Shown: in pieces, positions 1-10,041 of the stretch
Numbering within the stretch: the first letter of the stretch is position 1
How the letters are laid out: the number at the start of each line of letters is the position of its first letter
NCBI GenBank assembly: GCA_009731375.1
Contig: BJOX01000123.1
Location: 398,044-425,184 of the forward strand
Length of the DNA stretch: 27,141 nt
From: Paulinella micropora
Taxonomy: Eukaryota > Cercozoa > Imbricatea > Euglyphida
Reading direction: 5' to 3'
Program-made: the position numbers and the translations under genes
Notes under the pieces: generated by a model
What the model was told of the DNA's origin: nothing
The model's input: only the letters and a program-made list of their open reading frames with translations
The model's database searches: none

Positions 1-143
1 AGGAAGCTTTGGTATTGCCTGTATCAGTCCCTTCCGTGCAAACATCACGGCTTAGCTGGGCATCGGGTTAATACTTTACCCACAGACTTCCTGGTTGACG
101 AAATCAGAAGCTCCTTTTTTCTGACATTAGTCGATATTTCATC
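1..143 (-). repeat. Dispersed family A, copy 1 (cut by window edge)
   Basis: This is a reverse-orientation copy of a sequence also present at 1195, 10637, 25076 and 26194. On the plus strand it ends in CGATATTTCATC and runs straight into TATC tetramers, the same junction seen in the other copies (usually CGATATCTCATC). It carries the single-copy word AGGAAGTCTG, without the extra CA found in copies 2, 3 and 4. A retroelement tail that seeds the microsatellite is a reasonable inference, but no family could be named. Confidence 0.8.
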
Positions 144-188
144 TATCTATCTACCTGGCGAGACGAGTGGGACCCAAGGCACCTAAAG

Positions 189-225
<37 letters not shown>

Positions 226-307
226 TATAGACAGGTAGATAGATAGGTAGGTAGGTAGGTAGATAGGTAGGTAGGTATATAGGTAGATTGGTAGAGAGGT
301 AGGTAGG

Positions 308-350
<43 letters not shown>

Positions 351-431
351 GTAGATTTATCAATAGGGGGGATAGATAGGTAGGTAGGTAGGTAGGTAGG
401 TAGATAGATAGATAGATAAATAGATAGATGG

Positions 432-462
<31 letters not shown>

Positions 463-490
463 AATAGATAGATAAATAGATAGATAGATT

Positions 491-526
<36 letters not shown>

Positions 527-1148
527 TATAGGTAGATAGATAGCTAGATATATCAATAGGTGGGATAGGTAGGTAGGTAGGTAGGTAGATAGATAGATAG
601 ATAGATAGTTAGATAGATAGTTAGATAGATAGTTAGATAGATAGTTAGATAGATAGTTAGATAGATAGTTAGATAGATAGATAGGTAGGTAGATAGCTAG
701 ATATATCAATAGGTTGGATAGGTAGGTAGGTAGGTAGGCAGATAGGTAGATATATAGATACATACATATATAGATAGGTAGGTAGGTAGGAAGATAGATA
801 GATTAATAGATAGATAGATAGATAGATTAATAGATAGATAGATAGGTAGGTAGGTAGGTAGCTAGATATATCAATAGGGAGCACAGGTAGGTAGATAGGT
901 TTGTAGATAGGTAGATAGATAGGTAGATAGATAGATAGATAGATAGAGAGATAGATAGATAGATAGATAGATAGACAGATAGGTAGATAGATAAATATAT
1001 ATATAGATAGATAGATAGATAGATAGATAGATGGATAGATAGATAGATAGATAGATAGATAGACAGGTAGGTAGATAGCTAGATATATCAGTAGGGGGGA
1101 TAGTTAGGTAGGTAGATAGGTAGGTAGATAGGTAGGTAGATAGATAGG

Positions 1149-1194
<46 letters not shown>
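144..1194. repeat. GATA/GGTA microsatellite with recurring 30-bp insert M
   Basis: About 1 kb of GATA with runs of GGTA and short variants (GTTA, AATA, ACAG). A short island at 150-188 has no repeats that I recognise. A non-tetrameric unit around TAGCTAGATATATCAATAGG, followed by a GGTA run, recurs near 353, 541, 694, 859 and 1076, with a worn version near 1951. It turns the array into an irregular higher-order repeat with a period of about 150-220 bp. I see no gene here. Confidence 0.9.
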
Positions 1195-1197
<3 letters not shown>

Positions 1198-1374
1198 GAG
1201 ATATCGACTAATGTCAGAAAAAAGGAGCTTCTGATTTCGTCAACCAAGGAAGTCTGTGGGTAAAGTATTAACCCGATGCCCAGCTAAGCCGTGATGTTTG
1301 CACGGAAGGGACTGATACAGGCGATACCAAAGCTCCCTAGTACCAGGCGGGGCCAGGGCTCGTTCCATAAGCGC
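1195..1374 (+). repeat. Dispersed family A, copy 2 (interrupted by gap)
   Basis: Begins GATGAGATATCGACTAATG directly after GATA tetramers and matches copies at 10637, 25076 and 26194 until the assembly gap. It reads through TAACCCGATGCCCAGC and CCAGGCGGGGCCAGGG. Together with copy 1 it brackets the 1-kb GATA block in inverted orientation, so the block is flanked by facing A termini. Confidence 0.85.
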
Positions 1375-1603
1375 NNNNNNNNNNNNNNNNNNNNNNNNNN
1401 NNNNNNNNNNNNNNNNNNNNNNNNNNNNNNNNNNNNNNNNNNNNNNNNNNNNNNNNNNNNNNNNNNNNNNNNNNNNNNNNNNNNNNNNNNNNNNNNNNNN
1501 NNNNNNNNNNNNNNNNNNNNNNNNNNNNNNNNNNNNNNNNNNNNNNNNNNNNNNNNNNNNNNNNNNNNNNNNNNNNNNNNNNNNNNNNNNNNNNNNNNNN
1601 NNN
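1375..1603. other. Assembly gap (N)
   Basis: A run of 229 N. It interrupts family A copy 2. The sequence after it (TGGCACCCACATAGATAG) belongs to something else. Confidence 1.
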
Positions 1604-1624
1604 TGGCACCCACATAGATAGAAA

Positions 1625-1838
1625 GATGAGATGTCGCAAAGGAATGTAGTCCTTGCAAAGGAACGCAGTTTCACATCAAACAGTAATTTGTGTACTGTGC
1701 ATGTGTCCGGGATGGGAATCACGGGTAGACTGTGTTCTGGAAAAAAGAAGAGGAGGAAGGACGTTGAAGAAAAAGGCAATCTAGGAATGGAGAGTGGGGA
1801 GGATAAGGAAGAAGAGAAAGAAAAGGAAGCCGTTAGTC

Positions 1839-1840
<2 letters not shown>
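1625..1840 (+). repeat. Dispersed family B, copy 1
   Basis: A 216-bp complex sequence starting GATGAGATGTCGCAAAGG. It recurs inverted at 6842-7050 and, shortened, at 10114-10274. The first bases (GATGAGAT-purine-TCG) are almost those of family A, and both families abut GATA tetramers on that side. The far end is purine-rich (GGAAGAAGAGAAAG). A short open frame runs through it, but all three copies are embedded in SSRs and differ by an internal deletion, so I treat it as an interspersed repeat, possibly a retroelement 3' end. Confidence 0.8.
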
Positions 1841-1878
<38 letters not shown>

Positions 1879-1890
1879 GAGATAGATAGG

Positions 1891-1921
<31 letters not shown>

Positions 1922-2103
1922 ATAGACAGATACATAGATAGGTAGACAGGTAGATACATTAGTAGGGGGGATAGGTAGGTAGGTAGGTAGGTAGGTAGGC
2001 AGGCAGGTAGATAGGCAGGTAGATAGATTTAGATTTAGATTTAGATAGATAGATATGCTTGTTTGGTCTATCAGCTCTGCATATCCGAAGACACAATAAA
2101 TGA

Positions 2104-2136
<33 letters not shown>

Positions 2137-2141
2137 CAGAC

Positions 2142-2173
<32 letters not shown>

Positions 2174-2300
2174 GGATAGATAGATAGATAGATATATAGA
2201 TAGATAGATAGATAGATAGAGAGATAGAGACCCAACACTAGCGGTTGTCGCAATAACCAACCTGTCCATTGCATTGGCGTGTTCTTGTAATCTTCAGTCT
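1841..2300. repeat. GATA/GACA microsatellite with two short islands
   Basis: GATA, GGTA, GGCA and GACA runs. There is an island at 2055-2103 and another at 2231-2300. On the minus strand the first contains a pyrimidine-rich stretch ending ATATGCAG, which would make a passable splice acceptor, but no donor or frame partner was found. The second island joins family H through an A-run. Confidence 0.8.
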
Positions 2301-2463
2301 AAAAAAAAAAAAAAAGGAATTTTGGCATTCAGGACACTCCCCTAACGCAAATATTTCCGTGAATTCCACACAAATTATACTAGCATCAAGATCGAGTCTG
2401 GGGCTAGCCACCCTGCAAATATGAGCTCCGAACTCCTCCTCGTTCCCACAAACCATGATTTAT
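2301..2463 (-). repeat. Dispersed family H, copy 1
   Basis: Matches 17983-18144 in the opposite orientation. Shared words include GGCATTCAGGACACTCCCCT and GGGGCTAGCCACCCTGCAAA. The plus-strand left end is a 15-A run; in copy 2 the same end is a T-run on the plus strand. The A-run therefore marks one terminus of the element. The centre has the near-palindrome ACGCAAATATTTCCGT. Internal indels distinguish the copies. No coding function is supported. Confidence 0.75.
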
Positions 2464-2600
2464 AGGGACAGGGGTGCGGAAATGCGGGGGTTGGTGGGTA
2501 CACAATTTCCCAATTCCCCCTCCCCCTACACCCCCAAGCCCCTACTCCCAACACCTTTCGGATAACAATGATAATAATAATAATAGTAATAATAATAGTA

Positions 2601-2674
<74 letters not shown>

Positions 2675-2676
2675 AG

Positions 2677-2735
<59 letters not shown>

Positions 2736-2830
2736 ATAATAATAATAATAATAATGAGAATAACAACAAGAACAACAACAACATAATATAATATAATATA
2801 ATATAATATAATATAATATAATATAATATA

Positions 2831-2892
<62 letters not shown>

Positions 2893-2957
2893 ATGATAAT
2901 AATAATAATAATAATAATGATAATAATGATAATAATAATAATAATAATAATAATAAC
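2464..2957. repeat. AAT/ACT trinucleotide and TAATA pentanucleotide arrays
   Basis: 2464-2567 is a GC/C-rich unique stretch. From 2568 follow AAT repeats, then an ACT block (about 2675-2734), AAT again, AAC-rich bases, a pure ATAAT pentamer block (about 2783-2836), and AAT repeats to 2957. Translations give only poly-N, poly-I, poly-L and similar runs, so no gene is called. Confidence 0.95.
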
Positions 2958-2980
2958 ATTAAGAGCTGGGGGGAAATGGC

Positions 2981-3102
<122 letters not shown>

Positions 3103-3147
3103 CTACCTACTGCCTATCCGAGTCTGTCCAGGTACAGTGGAATTGTT

Positions 3148-3354
3148 GAGAAGTTCCTTGTACTTAACCACAATGAGCAATGACTTCAAACTCTTCGTTC
3201 TCAGCCGGTTCTGATTTTAGCGGCTTGTGTAGTGGCTCATTTGAAAGCTCTCATCAAGAGCTTTCTAATGAGCCATAACACTAGATGCAAATACTGGCTG
3301 AGATCAAAGCGCTTGAAGTCATTGTCCGTTGTACTTAAAAAATAGGAAATTCTC
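3148..3354. mobile_element. Foldback element F, copy 1 (MITE-like)
   Basis: A 207-bp sequence that is nearly one long inverted repeat. The left end GAGAAGTTCCTTGTACTT pairs with the right end, and GGCTCATTTGAAAGCTCT in the centre faces AGAGCTTTCTAATGAGCC. A second copy sits at 13129-13340. No transposase is present, so it would be non-autonomous. Its right end abuts, and may overlap, the last codons of candidate exon Z. I do not see a clear target duplication at this copy. Confidence 0.75.
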
Positions 3355-3435
3355 GTAATGACCTTCTCGTTGTGGGGGTGTGTGAGGAAAGCGTGTTGGC
3401 AAGCATGGACAAGATAATCCAGGATAGGGTCCACC
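3237..3435 (-). CDS. Candidate exon Z of the minus-strand gene, running into element F
   Basis: On the minus strand TATCTATCTCTGCAG, a good acceptor, is followed by an open segment (3435-3355) reading VDPILDYLVHACQHAF and then LTHPHNEKVITR, which looks like ordinary protein rather than repeat. The exon starts with one base completing a codon, and E3 ends with two bases left over, so the frame is kept (AT+G gives Met). No convincing donor follows; AAG-GTCATT is weak. The frame continues into foldback element F and stops at TGA (3239-3237). Either F has truncated or exonised the end, or a donor was missed. The DP...ITRI spacing recalls a huntingtin segment from memory, which is weak evidence. 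Transcript evidence would settle the 3' end. Confidence 0.45.
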
Positions 3436-3441
3436 CTGCAG

Positions 3442-3455
3442 AGATAGATAGATAC

Positions 3456-3497
<42 letters not shown>

Positions 3498-3575
3498 GGA
3501 TAGATGGATGGATGGATGGATGGATGGATAGATGGATGGATAGATAGATAGACAGATGGATAGATAGATAGATAG
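3442..3575. repeat. GATA/GGAT microsatellite
   Basis: GATA units with a central GGAT block, immediately upstream (minus sense) of the exon Z acceptor, so it would lie in the intron. A 36-bp unique stretch (3576-3611) separates it from the CATA/CATAAC arrays. Confidence 0.95.
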
Positions 3576-3610
3576 AACCAAGTGGCAATAGTGGGGCAAG
3601 AGCGTACAGG

Positions 3611-4240
3611 ATACATACATACATACATACATAACATAACATAACATAAATACAAAACATAAACATAAACGTAAACATAAGCATAAGCATAAGCATAAGC
3701 ATAAGCATAAGCATAAGCATAAGCATAGCCATAACCATAACCATAACCATAACCATAACCATAACCATAACCATTACCATACCATACCATACCATAGCAT
3801 AGCATAGCATAGCATAGCATAACATAACATAACATAACATAGCATAGCATAGCATAGCATAGCATAGCATAACATAGCATAACATAGCATAACATAACAT
3901 AACATAACATGACATGACATGACATGACATGACATGACTTAACATAACTTAACATAACATAACATAACATAACATAACATAACATAACATAACATGACAT
4001 GACATAACATAACATAACATAACATGACATGACATGACATAACATAACATAACATAACATAACATAACATGACATAACATAACATAACATAACATAACAT
4101 AACATAATATAACATAACATAACATAACATAACATAACACAACATAACATGACATGACGTAACATAACATAACATGACATGACATGACATAACATAACAT
4201 AACATAACATAACATAACATAACATAACATAAAGACATAA
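3611..4240. repeat. CATAAG/CATAAC hexamer and CATAA-type pentamer array
   Basis: A stepwise series: CATA tetramers, CATAAA-like units, CATAAG hexamers (about 3676-3725), CATAAC hexamers (about 3728-3777), CATAC, CATAG, CATAA and CATGA pentamers to 4232. Neighbouring blocks differ by one base or one unit length. The minus strand is open in several frames because these pentamers contain no stop there, giving long MLCYV-type translations that I reject as genes. Confidence 0.95.
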
Positions 4241-4249
4241 AGACATAAA

Positions 4250-4551
4250 GAAAAACATACATACATACATATATGCATACATACATGCATACATGCATAC
4301 ATGCATACATACATACATACATACATACATACATACATACATACATACATACATACATGCATGCATGCATGCATGCATGCATACATACATACATACATAC
4401 ATACATACATACATACACACATACATACACACATACATACATACATACATACATACATACATACATACATTCATACATACATCATACATACATACATATA
4501 TACATACATACATACATATATATATATAAATATATATATATATATGTATAA

Positions 4552-4621
<70 letters not shown>

Positions 4622-4627
4622 TATATA

Positions 4628-4672
<45 letters not shown>
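4250..4672. repeat. CATA, CATG, CA and TA arrays
   Basis: CATA tetramers with a CATG block (about 4357-4382), then TA dinucleotides, a CA run (about 4567-4587) and a long TA run to 4672. It lies in the putative intron between E3 and Z. Confidence 0.95.
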
Positions 4673-4676
<4 letters not shown>

Positions 4677-4698
4677 GGCCGGCCGAGGGAGAAGCTTG

Positions 4699-4739
<41 letters not shown>

Positions 4740-4832
4740 GTAGATAGGTAGATAGGTAGATAGATAGGTAGATAGGTAAGTAGATAGATAACATAGATAG
4801 ATAGATAGATCGATAGATAAATAGATAGATAA

Positions 4833-4865
<33 letters not shown>

Positions 4866-4886
4866 CAGATAGGTAGGTAGATAGAT

Positions 4887-4920
<34 letters not shown>

Positions 4921-4941
4921 GTAGGTAGGTAGGTAGGTAGG

Positions 4942-4972
<31 letters not shown>

Positions 4973-5021
4973 GTAGATAGATAGATGGATAGAGAGACAG
5001 ATAGATAGATAGATAGATAGG

Positions 5022-5052
<31 letters not shown>

Positions 5053-5383
5053 GTAGGTAGGTAGATAGGTAGATAGATAGGTAGGTAGGTAGATAGATAG
5101 ATAGATAGATAGATAGATATATAGGTAGATAGGTAGATAGGTAGATAGATAAGTAGATAGGTAGATAGAGAGACTATAACTGGCATTTCAGACTTACCAT
5201 AGTCATACATACATACATACATACATAAATACATACATACACATACATACATGCATACATGCATACATACATGCATGGATGCATACATACATACATACAT
5301 ACATACATACATACATACATTCACATACATACACATACATACATACATACATACATACATACATACATACATACATACATACA
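4673..5383. repeat. Edge-repeat K1, GATA/GGTA array, short island and CATA array
   Basis: 4673-4700 is K1, a distant member of the K ladder (GGCCGGCCGAGGGAGAAGCT). GATA and GGTA tetramers follow to 5172. The island 5173-5204 contains on the minus strand the perfect donor-like ATG-GTAAGT, but no exon body. 5205-5383 is CATA. Confidence 0.85.
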
Positions 5384-5542
5384 TTTTTTGGCCGGTCGAC
5401 GGAAAAAGCTAGGGTAGATAGATAGATAGACAGATAGATAGATAGATACATAGGTAGATAGATAGATAGATAGATAGATAGACATAGACATATACATACA
5501 TACATGTGTTGGCCGGTCGAGGGAGACGCTAGGATAGATATG

Positions 5543-5582
<40 letters not shown>

Positions 5583-5685
5583 AAGATGGATGGATAGATA
5601 CATAGATAGATAGATATATACACATACATACATACACGTTTGGTTAGGTGGAGGAAGAAGCTAGGATAGATAGATAGATAGATAG

Positions 5686-5716
<31 letters not shown>

Positions 5717-5744
5717 CATACACGTTTGGTTCGGTGGAAGCTAG

Positions 5745-5800
<56 letters not shown>

Positions 5801-5950
5801 TAGATAGATAGATAGATAGACATACACACACATACATACACGGTTGGGTAGGTGGAGGGAGGAGTTTGGCCAATTTAGATAGATGGATAGAAAGATAGAC
5901 ATACACACATACATACATACATTGGGTCGGTGGAGGGAGAGGCTTGGGCC
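5384..5950. repeat. K ladder: repeated copies of the 3' edge of exon E3
   Basis: A unit of about 25-35 bp resembling GGCCGGTCGAGGGAGA followed by AGCTAGGA recurs at 5384, 5505, 5636, 5721, 5840 and 5920, with K1 at 4673. Each is preceded by CATA and most are followed by GATA tetramers. The last unit (5920-5950) is continuous with exon E3 and contains its end. The others lie downstream of E3 in gene sense. On the minus strand each reads like ASPSTD/G followed by TATGT, repeating a donor-like sequence. Every copy has its own substitutions. Confidence 0.7.
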
Positions 5951-6321
5951 GTTGGATGTTGCGAGGTGATAGCTGTGGAGGAGGTGGTGGTGGTGGAGGA
6001 GGAGGAGGTGGAGGAGGAAGAGGAGGAGGAGGAAAGAGATGATGATGTGAAAGAAAGAACGGTAGGTTTAGGAGGAGGAGGGGGAGGAGGAGGAGAAGGA
6101 GAAGAAGAAGAAGAAGAAGAAGAAGTAGAAGAAGAAGAAGAAGGAGGAGGAGGAGGAGGAGGAGAATAAGGAGGAGGAGGAGGGGACAAAGAGGTTGAGG
6201 AGGAGGAGGAAAAAGGGGAGGAGAAATTTTGGTCTGAGGGATGCATTAGGAAAAGGATATGGTTCAGAATAAGACGAGAAAGCGTCCAGTCGGATTCACT
6301 CATGTGATCACAACACTCTTC
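5921..6321 (-). CDS. Candidate exon E3: hydrophobic helix start, then Ser/Pro-rich tract
   Basis: On the minus strand a TA-rich stretch ending ATATGCAG is followed by 401 open bases, in phase with E2. The start reads EECCDHMSESDWTLSRL then ILNHILFLMHPSDQ, a plausible amphipathic helix pair. About 80 residues of Ser, Pro and Thr runs follow, encoded by a TCC/TTC-rich tract (GGA/GAA on the plus strand), and it ends TAQASPSTDP before AAT-GTATGT, a usable donor. Two bases are left over, which exon Z completes. The plus strand of the same tract is also open (E/G-rich), but it lacks splice context. The first bases are repeated upstream (C ladder) and the last bases downstream (K ladder). The short helix resembles a huntingtin HEAT segment from memory only. 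Confidence 0.5.
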
Positions 6322-6331
6322 CTGCATATGC

Positions 6332-6362
<31 letters not shown>

Positions 6363-6530
6363 AAGTATAGTGTTAAGGATAAGATGAGAAAGGGTCCAGT
6401 CGGATTCTCTCACGACCTATCTATCTATATATAATATATATTATATATATATATATATAGAAAGGGTCCAGTCGGATTCTCTCATGACCTATCTATCTAT
6501 ATATCAATATCTATATATATAAATATATAT

Positions 6531-6580
<50 letters not shown>

Positions 6581-6620
6581 ATATATATATAGAAAGGGTC
6601 CAGTCGGATTCTATCATGAC

Positions 6621-6736
<116 letters not shown>

Positions 6737-6841
6737 ATATCTATATATATATACATATATATACATACATATATATATATATTTGTATATATACAATGTC
6801 ATCATTGTAGCTTGCGCAAGCTACGGTGCTCAAAACACTTG

Positions 6842-7047
6842 GACTAACGGCTTCCTTTGCTTTCCCTTCTTCCTTATCCTCCCCACTCTCCATTCCTAGA
6901 TTGCCTTTTCTTCAACGTCCTCCTCTTCTTTTTTCCAGAACACAGTCTACCCGTGATTCCCATCCCGGACACATGCACAGTACACAAATTACTGTTTGAT
7001 GTGAAACTGCGTTCCTTTGCAAGGACTACATTCCTTTGCGACATCTC

Positions 7048-7050
<3 letters not shown>
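6842..7050 (-). repeat. Dispersed family B, copy 2
   Basis: Full-length inverted match to 1625-1840, ending on the plus strand in GACATCTCATC and continuing into TATC tetramers. Just before it, at 6807-6824, is the perfect palindrome GTAGCTTGCGCAAGCTAC. It sits within the C ladder and the putative E2-E3 intron. Confidence 0.85.
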
Positions 7051-7121
<71 letters not shown>

Positions 7122-7224
7122 ATGTATACATATATATATATGCATATATATATATATTTATATATATATATATAGAAAGGGTCCAGTCGGATTTTCTCAT
7201 GACCTATCTATCTATCTATCTATA

Positions 7225-7266
<42 letters not shown>

Positions 7267-7308
7267 GAAAGGGTCCAGTCGGATTCTCTCATGACCTATC
7301 TATCTATA

Positions 7309-7423
<115 letters not shown>

Positions 7424-7429
7424 ATATCT

Positions 7430-7483
7430 NNNNNNNNNNNNNNNNNNNNNNNNNNNNNNNNNNNNNNNNNNNNNNNNNNNNNN
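7430..7483. other. Assembly gap (N) within TATC array
   Basis: 54 N inside a TATC microsatellite, so array length here is uncertain. Confidence 1.
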
Positions 7484-7553
7484 TATCTATCTATCTATCT
7501 ATCCATCTATCTATCCATCTATCTATCTATCTATCTTTCTATCTATCTATTTA

Positions 7554-7584
<31 letters not shown>

Positions 7585-7609
7585 GGGTCCAGTCGGATTC
7601 TCTCATGAC

Positions 7610-7715
<106 letters not shown>

Positions 7716-7753
7716 CTATCTATATATCTATCTATCTATCTATATATAAATAT

Positions 7754-7796
<43 letters not shown>

Positions 7797-7845
7797 TATA
7801 GAAAGGTTCCAGTCGGATTCGCTCATGTGACCACAACACTCTTCC

Positions 7846-7850
<5 letters not shown>

Positions 7851-7882
<32 letters not shown>

Positions 7883-8012
7883 CATGATATGATATGATAT
7901 GATATGATATATATATATACATACATATATGATATGATATGATATATACATATATGCATAAAGAATATGTATATATATATACATATATATATATAGATAG
8001 ATAGATAAGGAT
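7851..8012. repeat. TA and GATAT arrays
   Basis: TA dinucleotides and GATAT pentamers, a few GATA units, then a transition to exon E2. No gene seen. Confidence 0.9.
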
Positions 8013-8024
8013 ACAGATGTATAC

Positions 8025-8215
8025 CCTGTTCGCTTTGCGGGCCGGAGGGGTCATATCCATTGCCTTTTCCCCTTTGTCTATTTCCTTTTTCCCTTTGCGG
8101 GCCGGAGGGGCCATCGCAATCGGCTCAGCGGGATAGAAGGGGTAGAGAAACTGAAGCAATCCTTGAGGTTGTTGAAGCTGAGGTGGAGCTGGAGCTTGGC
8201 CTTGCAGGCTGCTTC
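8025..8215 (-). CDS. Candidate exon E2: Pro/Gln-rich segment with duplicated PPARK motif
   Basis: A 191-base open segment on the minus strand. It follows a T-rich stretch ending TTGAAAG; its first two bases complete a codon with the single base left by E1. It reads SSLQGQAPAPPQLQQPQG, then LLQFLYPFYPAEPIAM, then two copies of PPARK separated by a Lys-rich linker. The DNA repeat CTTTGCGGGCCGGAGGGG appears at 8033 and 8093, 60 bp apart, so the motif arose by duplication. The donor, AGG-GTATAC, is only fair. It ends in phase 0, matching E3. No known domain recognised. Composition is unlike the flanking SSRs. Confidence 0.5.
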
Positions 8216-8220
8216 CTTTC

Positions 8221-8550
8221 AAGGCAATAAAAAGTGGACAAAAAGGCAATGAAGGGACAAAAAGGGAACAACAGGGGACAACAAGGGAACAAAAGGGGAC
8301 AAAAAGGCAATACAAGGGACAACAAGGCAATAAAAGGGGACAAACAGGCAATAAAAGGACAAAAGGCAATAAAAGGGAACAAAAAGGCAATAAAAGGGAC
8401 AAAAAGGCAATAAAAGGGGACAAAAAGGCAATAAAAGGGACAAAAAGGCAATACAAGGGGACAAAAAGGCATTAAAAGGGACAAAAAGGCAAGAAAAGGG
8501 GACGAAAAGGCAATAAAGGGCAAAAAGGCAATAAAAGAGACAAAAAGACT
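8221..8550. repeat. 20-bp intronic minisatellite
   Basis: About 15 imperfect copies of GGGACAAAAAGGCAATAAAA, with insertions of G, AC or AA. It fills essentially the whole 339-bp putative intron between E1 and E2, starting within five bases of the E1 donor. On the gene strand it is T-rich, so each unit carries a polypyrimidine-like run. Confidence 0.9.
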
Positions 8551-8554
8551 TTAC

Positions 8555-9537
8555 CTTTTTGTTGTCGAGTCTGCAGCGTCTGCTCGTACATCATGCGCAG
8601 TGCTTCCCTCGACAAGTCCACCTCCTGCCAGCGATGGTGACCAGCTGGTCGGCCTTGTCCTTGCCCTGGCCCTTGTCCTTGTCCTTGTCCTTGTCCTTGT
8701 CCTTGCCCTTGTCCTTGCTCTTGTCCTTGTCCTTGCCCTTGCCCTTGTCCTTGCTCTTGTCCCTGTCCTTGCCCTTGTTGCTGTGCATTTTGCTGTGCAT
8801 TTGGCTGTGCATTTGGCTGTGCATTTGGCTGTGCATTTTGTTGAAGGCCTGTCCACAGCGCTTTGCAGAACGCCCCCACCACAGCCTCTGAGAGCCCCTC
8901 AGAGCCCTCCCCAGACACCACGCCAGCTGCCTCTCCTTCTCCCTTTCCACCCAAATTTCCTTCTCTTTCTCCTTCTTCTCCTTCTCCTTCTCCTTCTCCT
9001 TCCACCTTCTTCTTCTTCTTCATGTTCTCATTTCCCTTCATCTCTTCCTCTTCGCTCTCCTCCTCTTCCTCTACCTTCTGCTTCTTCTTCTTCTTCCCTT
9101 CAATCTCTTCCCTCTTTTCCTCTCCCCCACTCCCTTTATCCTCCTCCTCCTCGTCCTCTTCCTTTTTCCTTTTCTTCTTCATATCCACAGCACGTCTCCC
9201 TTCCTCCTCCTCCCTCTTTTTCTTCTCTTTCCTCTTCTTCCCACCTCCCTCTTCTTCTTCTTCTCCTTCCTCTTCTTTTTCTTCTCCGCTTTCTTCTTCC
9301 TCCTCCTCCCTCTTCTTCTTCTTCTTCTCCTTCCTCTTCTTCCCACCTCCCATCTCCATCTCCAACTGCGGAACATCCTCATTTCCTTTTTGTCCCTGCT
9401 TTTTGCCGTTTTTCCCGGCCGCCTCTTTGCCGCTGCCTTTCCCCCCCGCTGACACCACGCCATTGCCTTTTTGTCCCTGCGGATGCGGACGGGCCGGCAC
9501 GGCCAGCCATCGAATAAGGTCCAACAGCTCGGACAGG
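8555..9537 (-). CDS. Candidate exon E1: long low-complexity protein segment (K/E, NAQP, GQ)
   Basis: A 983-base open stretch (about 327 residues) on the minus strand. It follows TATATATAG and ends CAAAAAG-GTAAAGT, a good donor. Order: a short helix SLSELLDLIRWLAV; a G/K-rich linker; about 150 residues of alternating Lys and Glu runs; a Gly/Glu stretch; a more ordinary piece SEAVVGAFCKALWTGLQ; four NAQP-type repeats; a Gly-Gln tract of about 40 residues encoded by CCTTGT-type hexamers; then GRPAGHHRWQEVDLSREAL and RMMYEQTLQTRQQK. Short complex segments sit at both ends and in the middle, with no in-frame stop. It begins with one base that completes the two left by exon X. The antisense frame is also open (Leu/Val/Ser runs) but lacks splice signals. 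Function unknown; charged runs suggest disorder. Confidence 0.55.
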
Positions 9538-9643
9538 CTATATATATATTTATATATATGTATGTATACATTACATAAAGATACATAGAAGATAGATAGG
9601 TGGATAGATAGACATCGAACAAGCTCCAACAGCTCGGATAGGC

Positions 9644-9699
<56 letters not shown>

Positions 9700-10009
9700 T
9701 ATATATACACACATTACATAAAGATGATAGATAGATACATAGAAGATAGATAGGTGGATAGATAGACATCAAACAAGCTCCAACAGCTCGGACAGGCTAT
9801 ATATACATATATATATATATGTATATATAACATAAAGATGATAGATGGATAGAAAGAAGATATATAGGTGGATAGATAGACATCGAACAAGCTCCAATAG
9901 CTCGGACAGGCTATATATATATATATAATGTAAAGATGATAGATATATAGAAAGAAGATAGATAGGTGGATAGATAGACATCGAACAAGCTCCAACAGCT
10001 CGGACAGGC

Positions 10010-10041
<32 letters not shown>

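Noticed and set aside
2375-2959. Poly-Leu/Ile/Ser frames over the AAT/ACT block
   Set aside because: Trinucleotide repeats are open in most frames; no flanking gene signals.
3335-4585. A 416-codon open frame on the minus strand
   Set aside because: It is translated CATA and CATAA repeats (MYVC, MLCYV); openness follows from the lack of stops in these units. Only its end overlaps exon Z, in a different frame.
5930-6169. Glu/Gly-rich plus-strand open frame
   Set aside because: Antisense of exon E3; the minus strand has the acceptor, donor and phase agreement.
7800-7844. A second start of exon E3 (EECCGHMSESDWNLS) with a good acceptor
   Set aside because: The frame enters a TA array with no donor; taken as a copied edge and not an exon.
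8600-9517. A 305-codon open frame on the plus strand, opposite exon E1
   Set aside because: Leu/Val and Ser/Phe runs are the antisense of the minus-strand frame; no splice borders or complex segments favour the plus strand.
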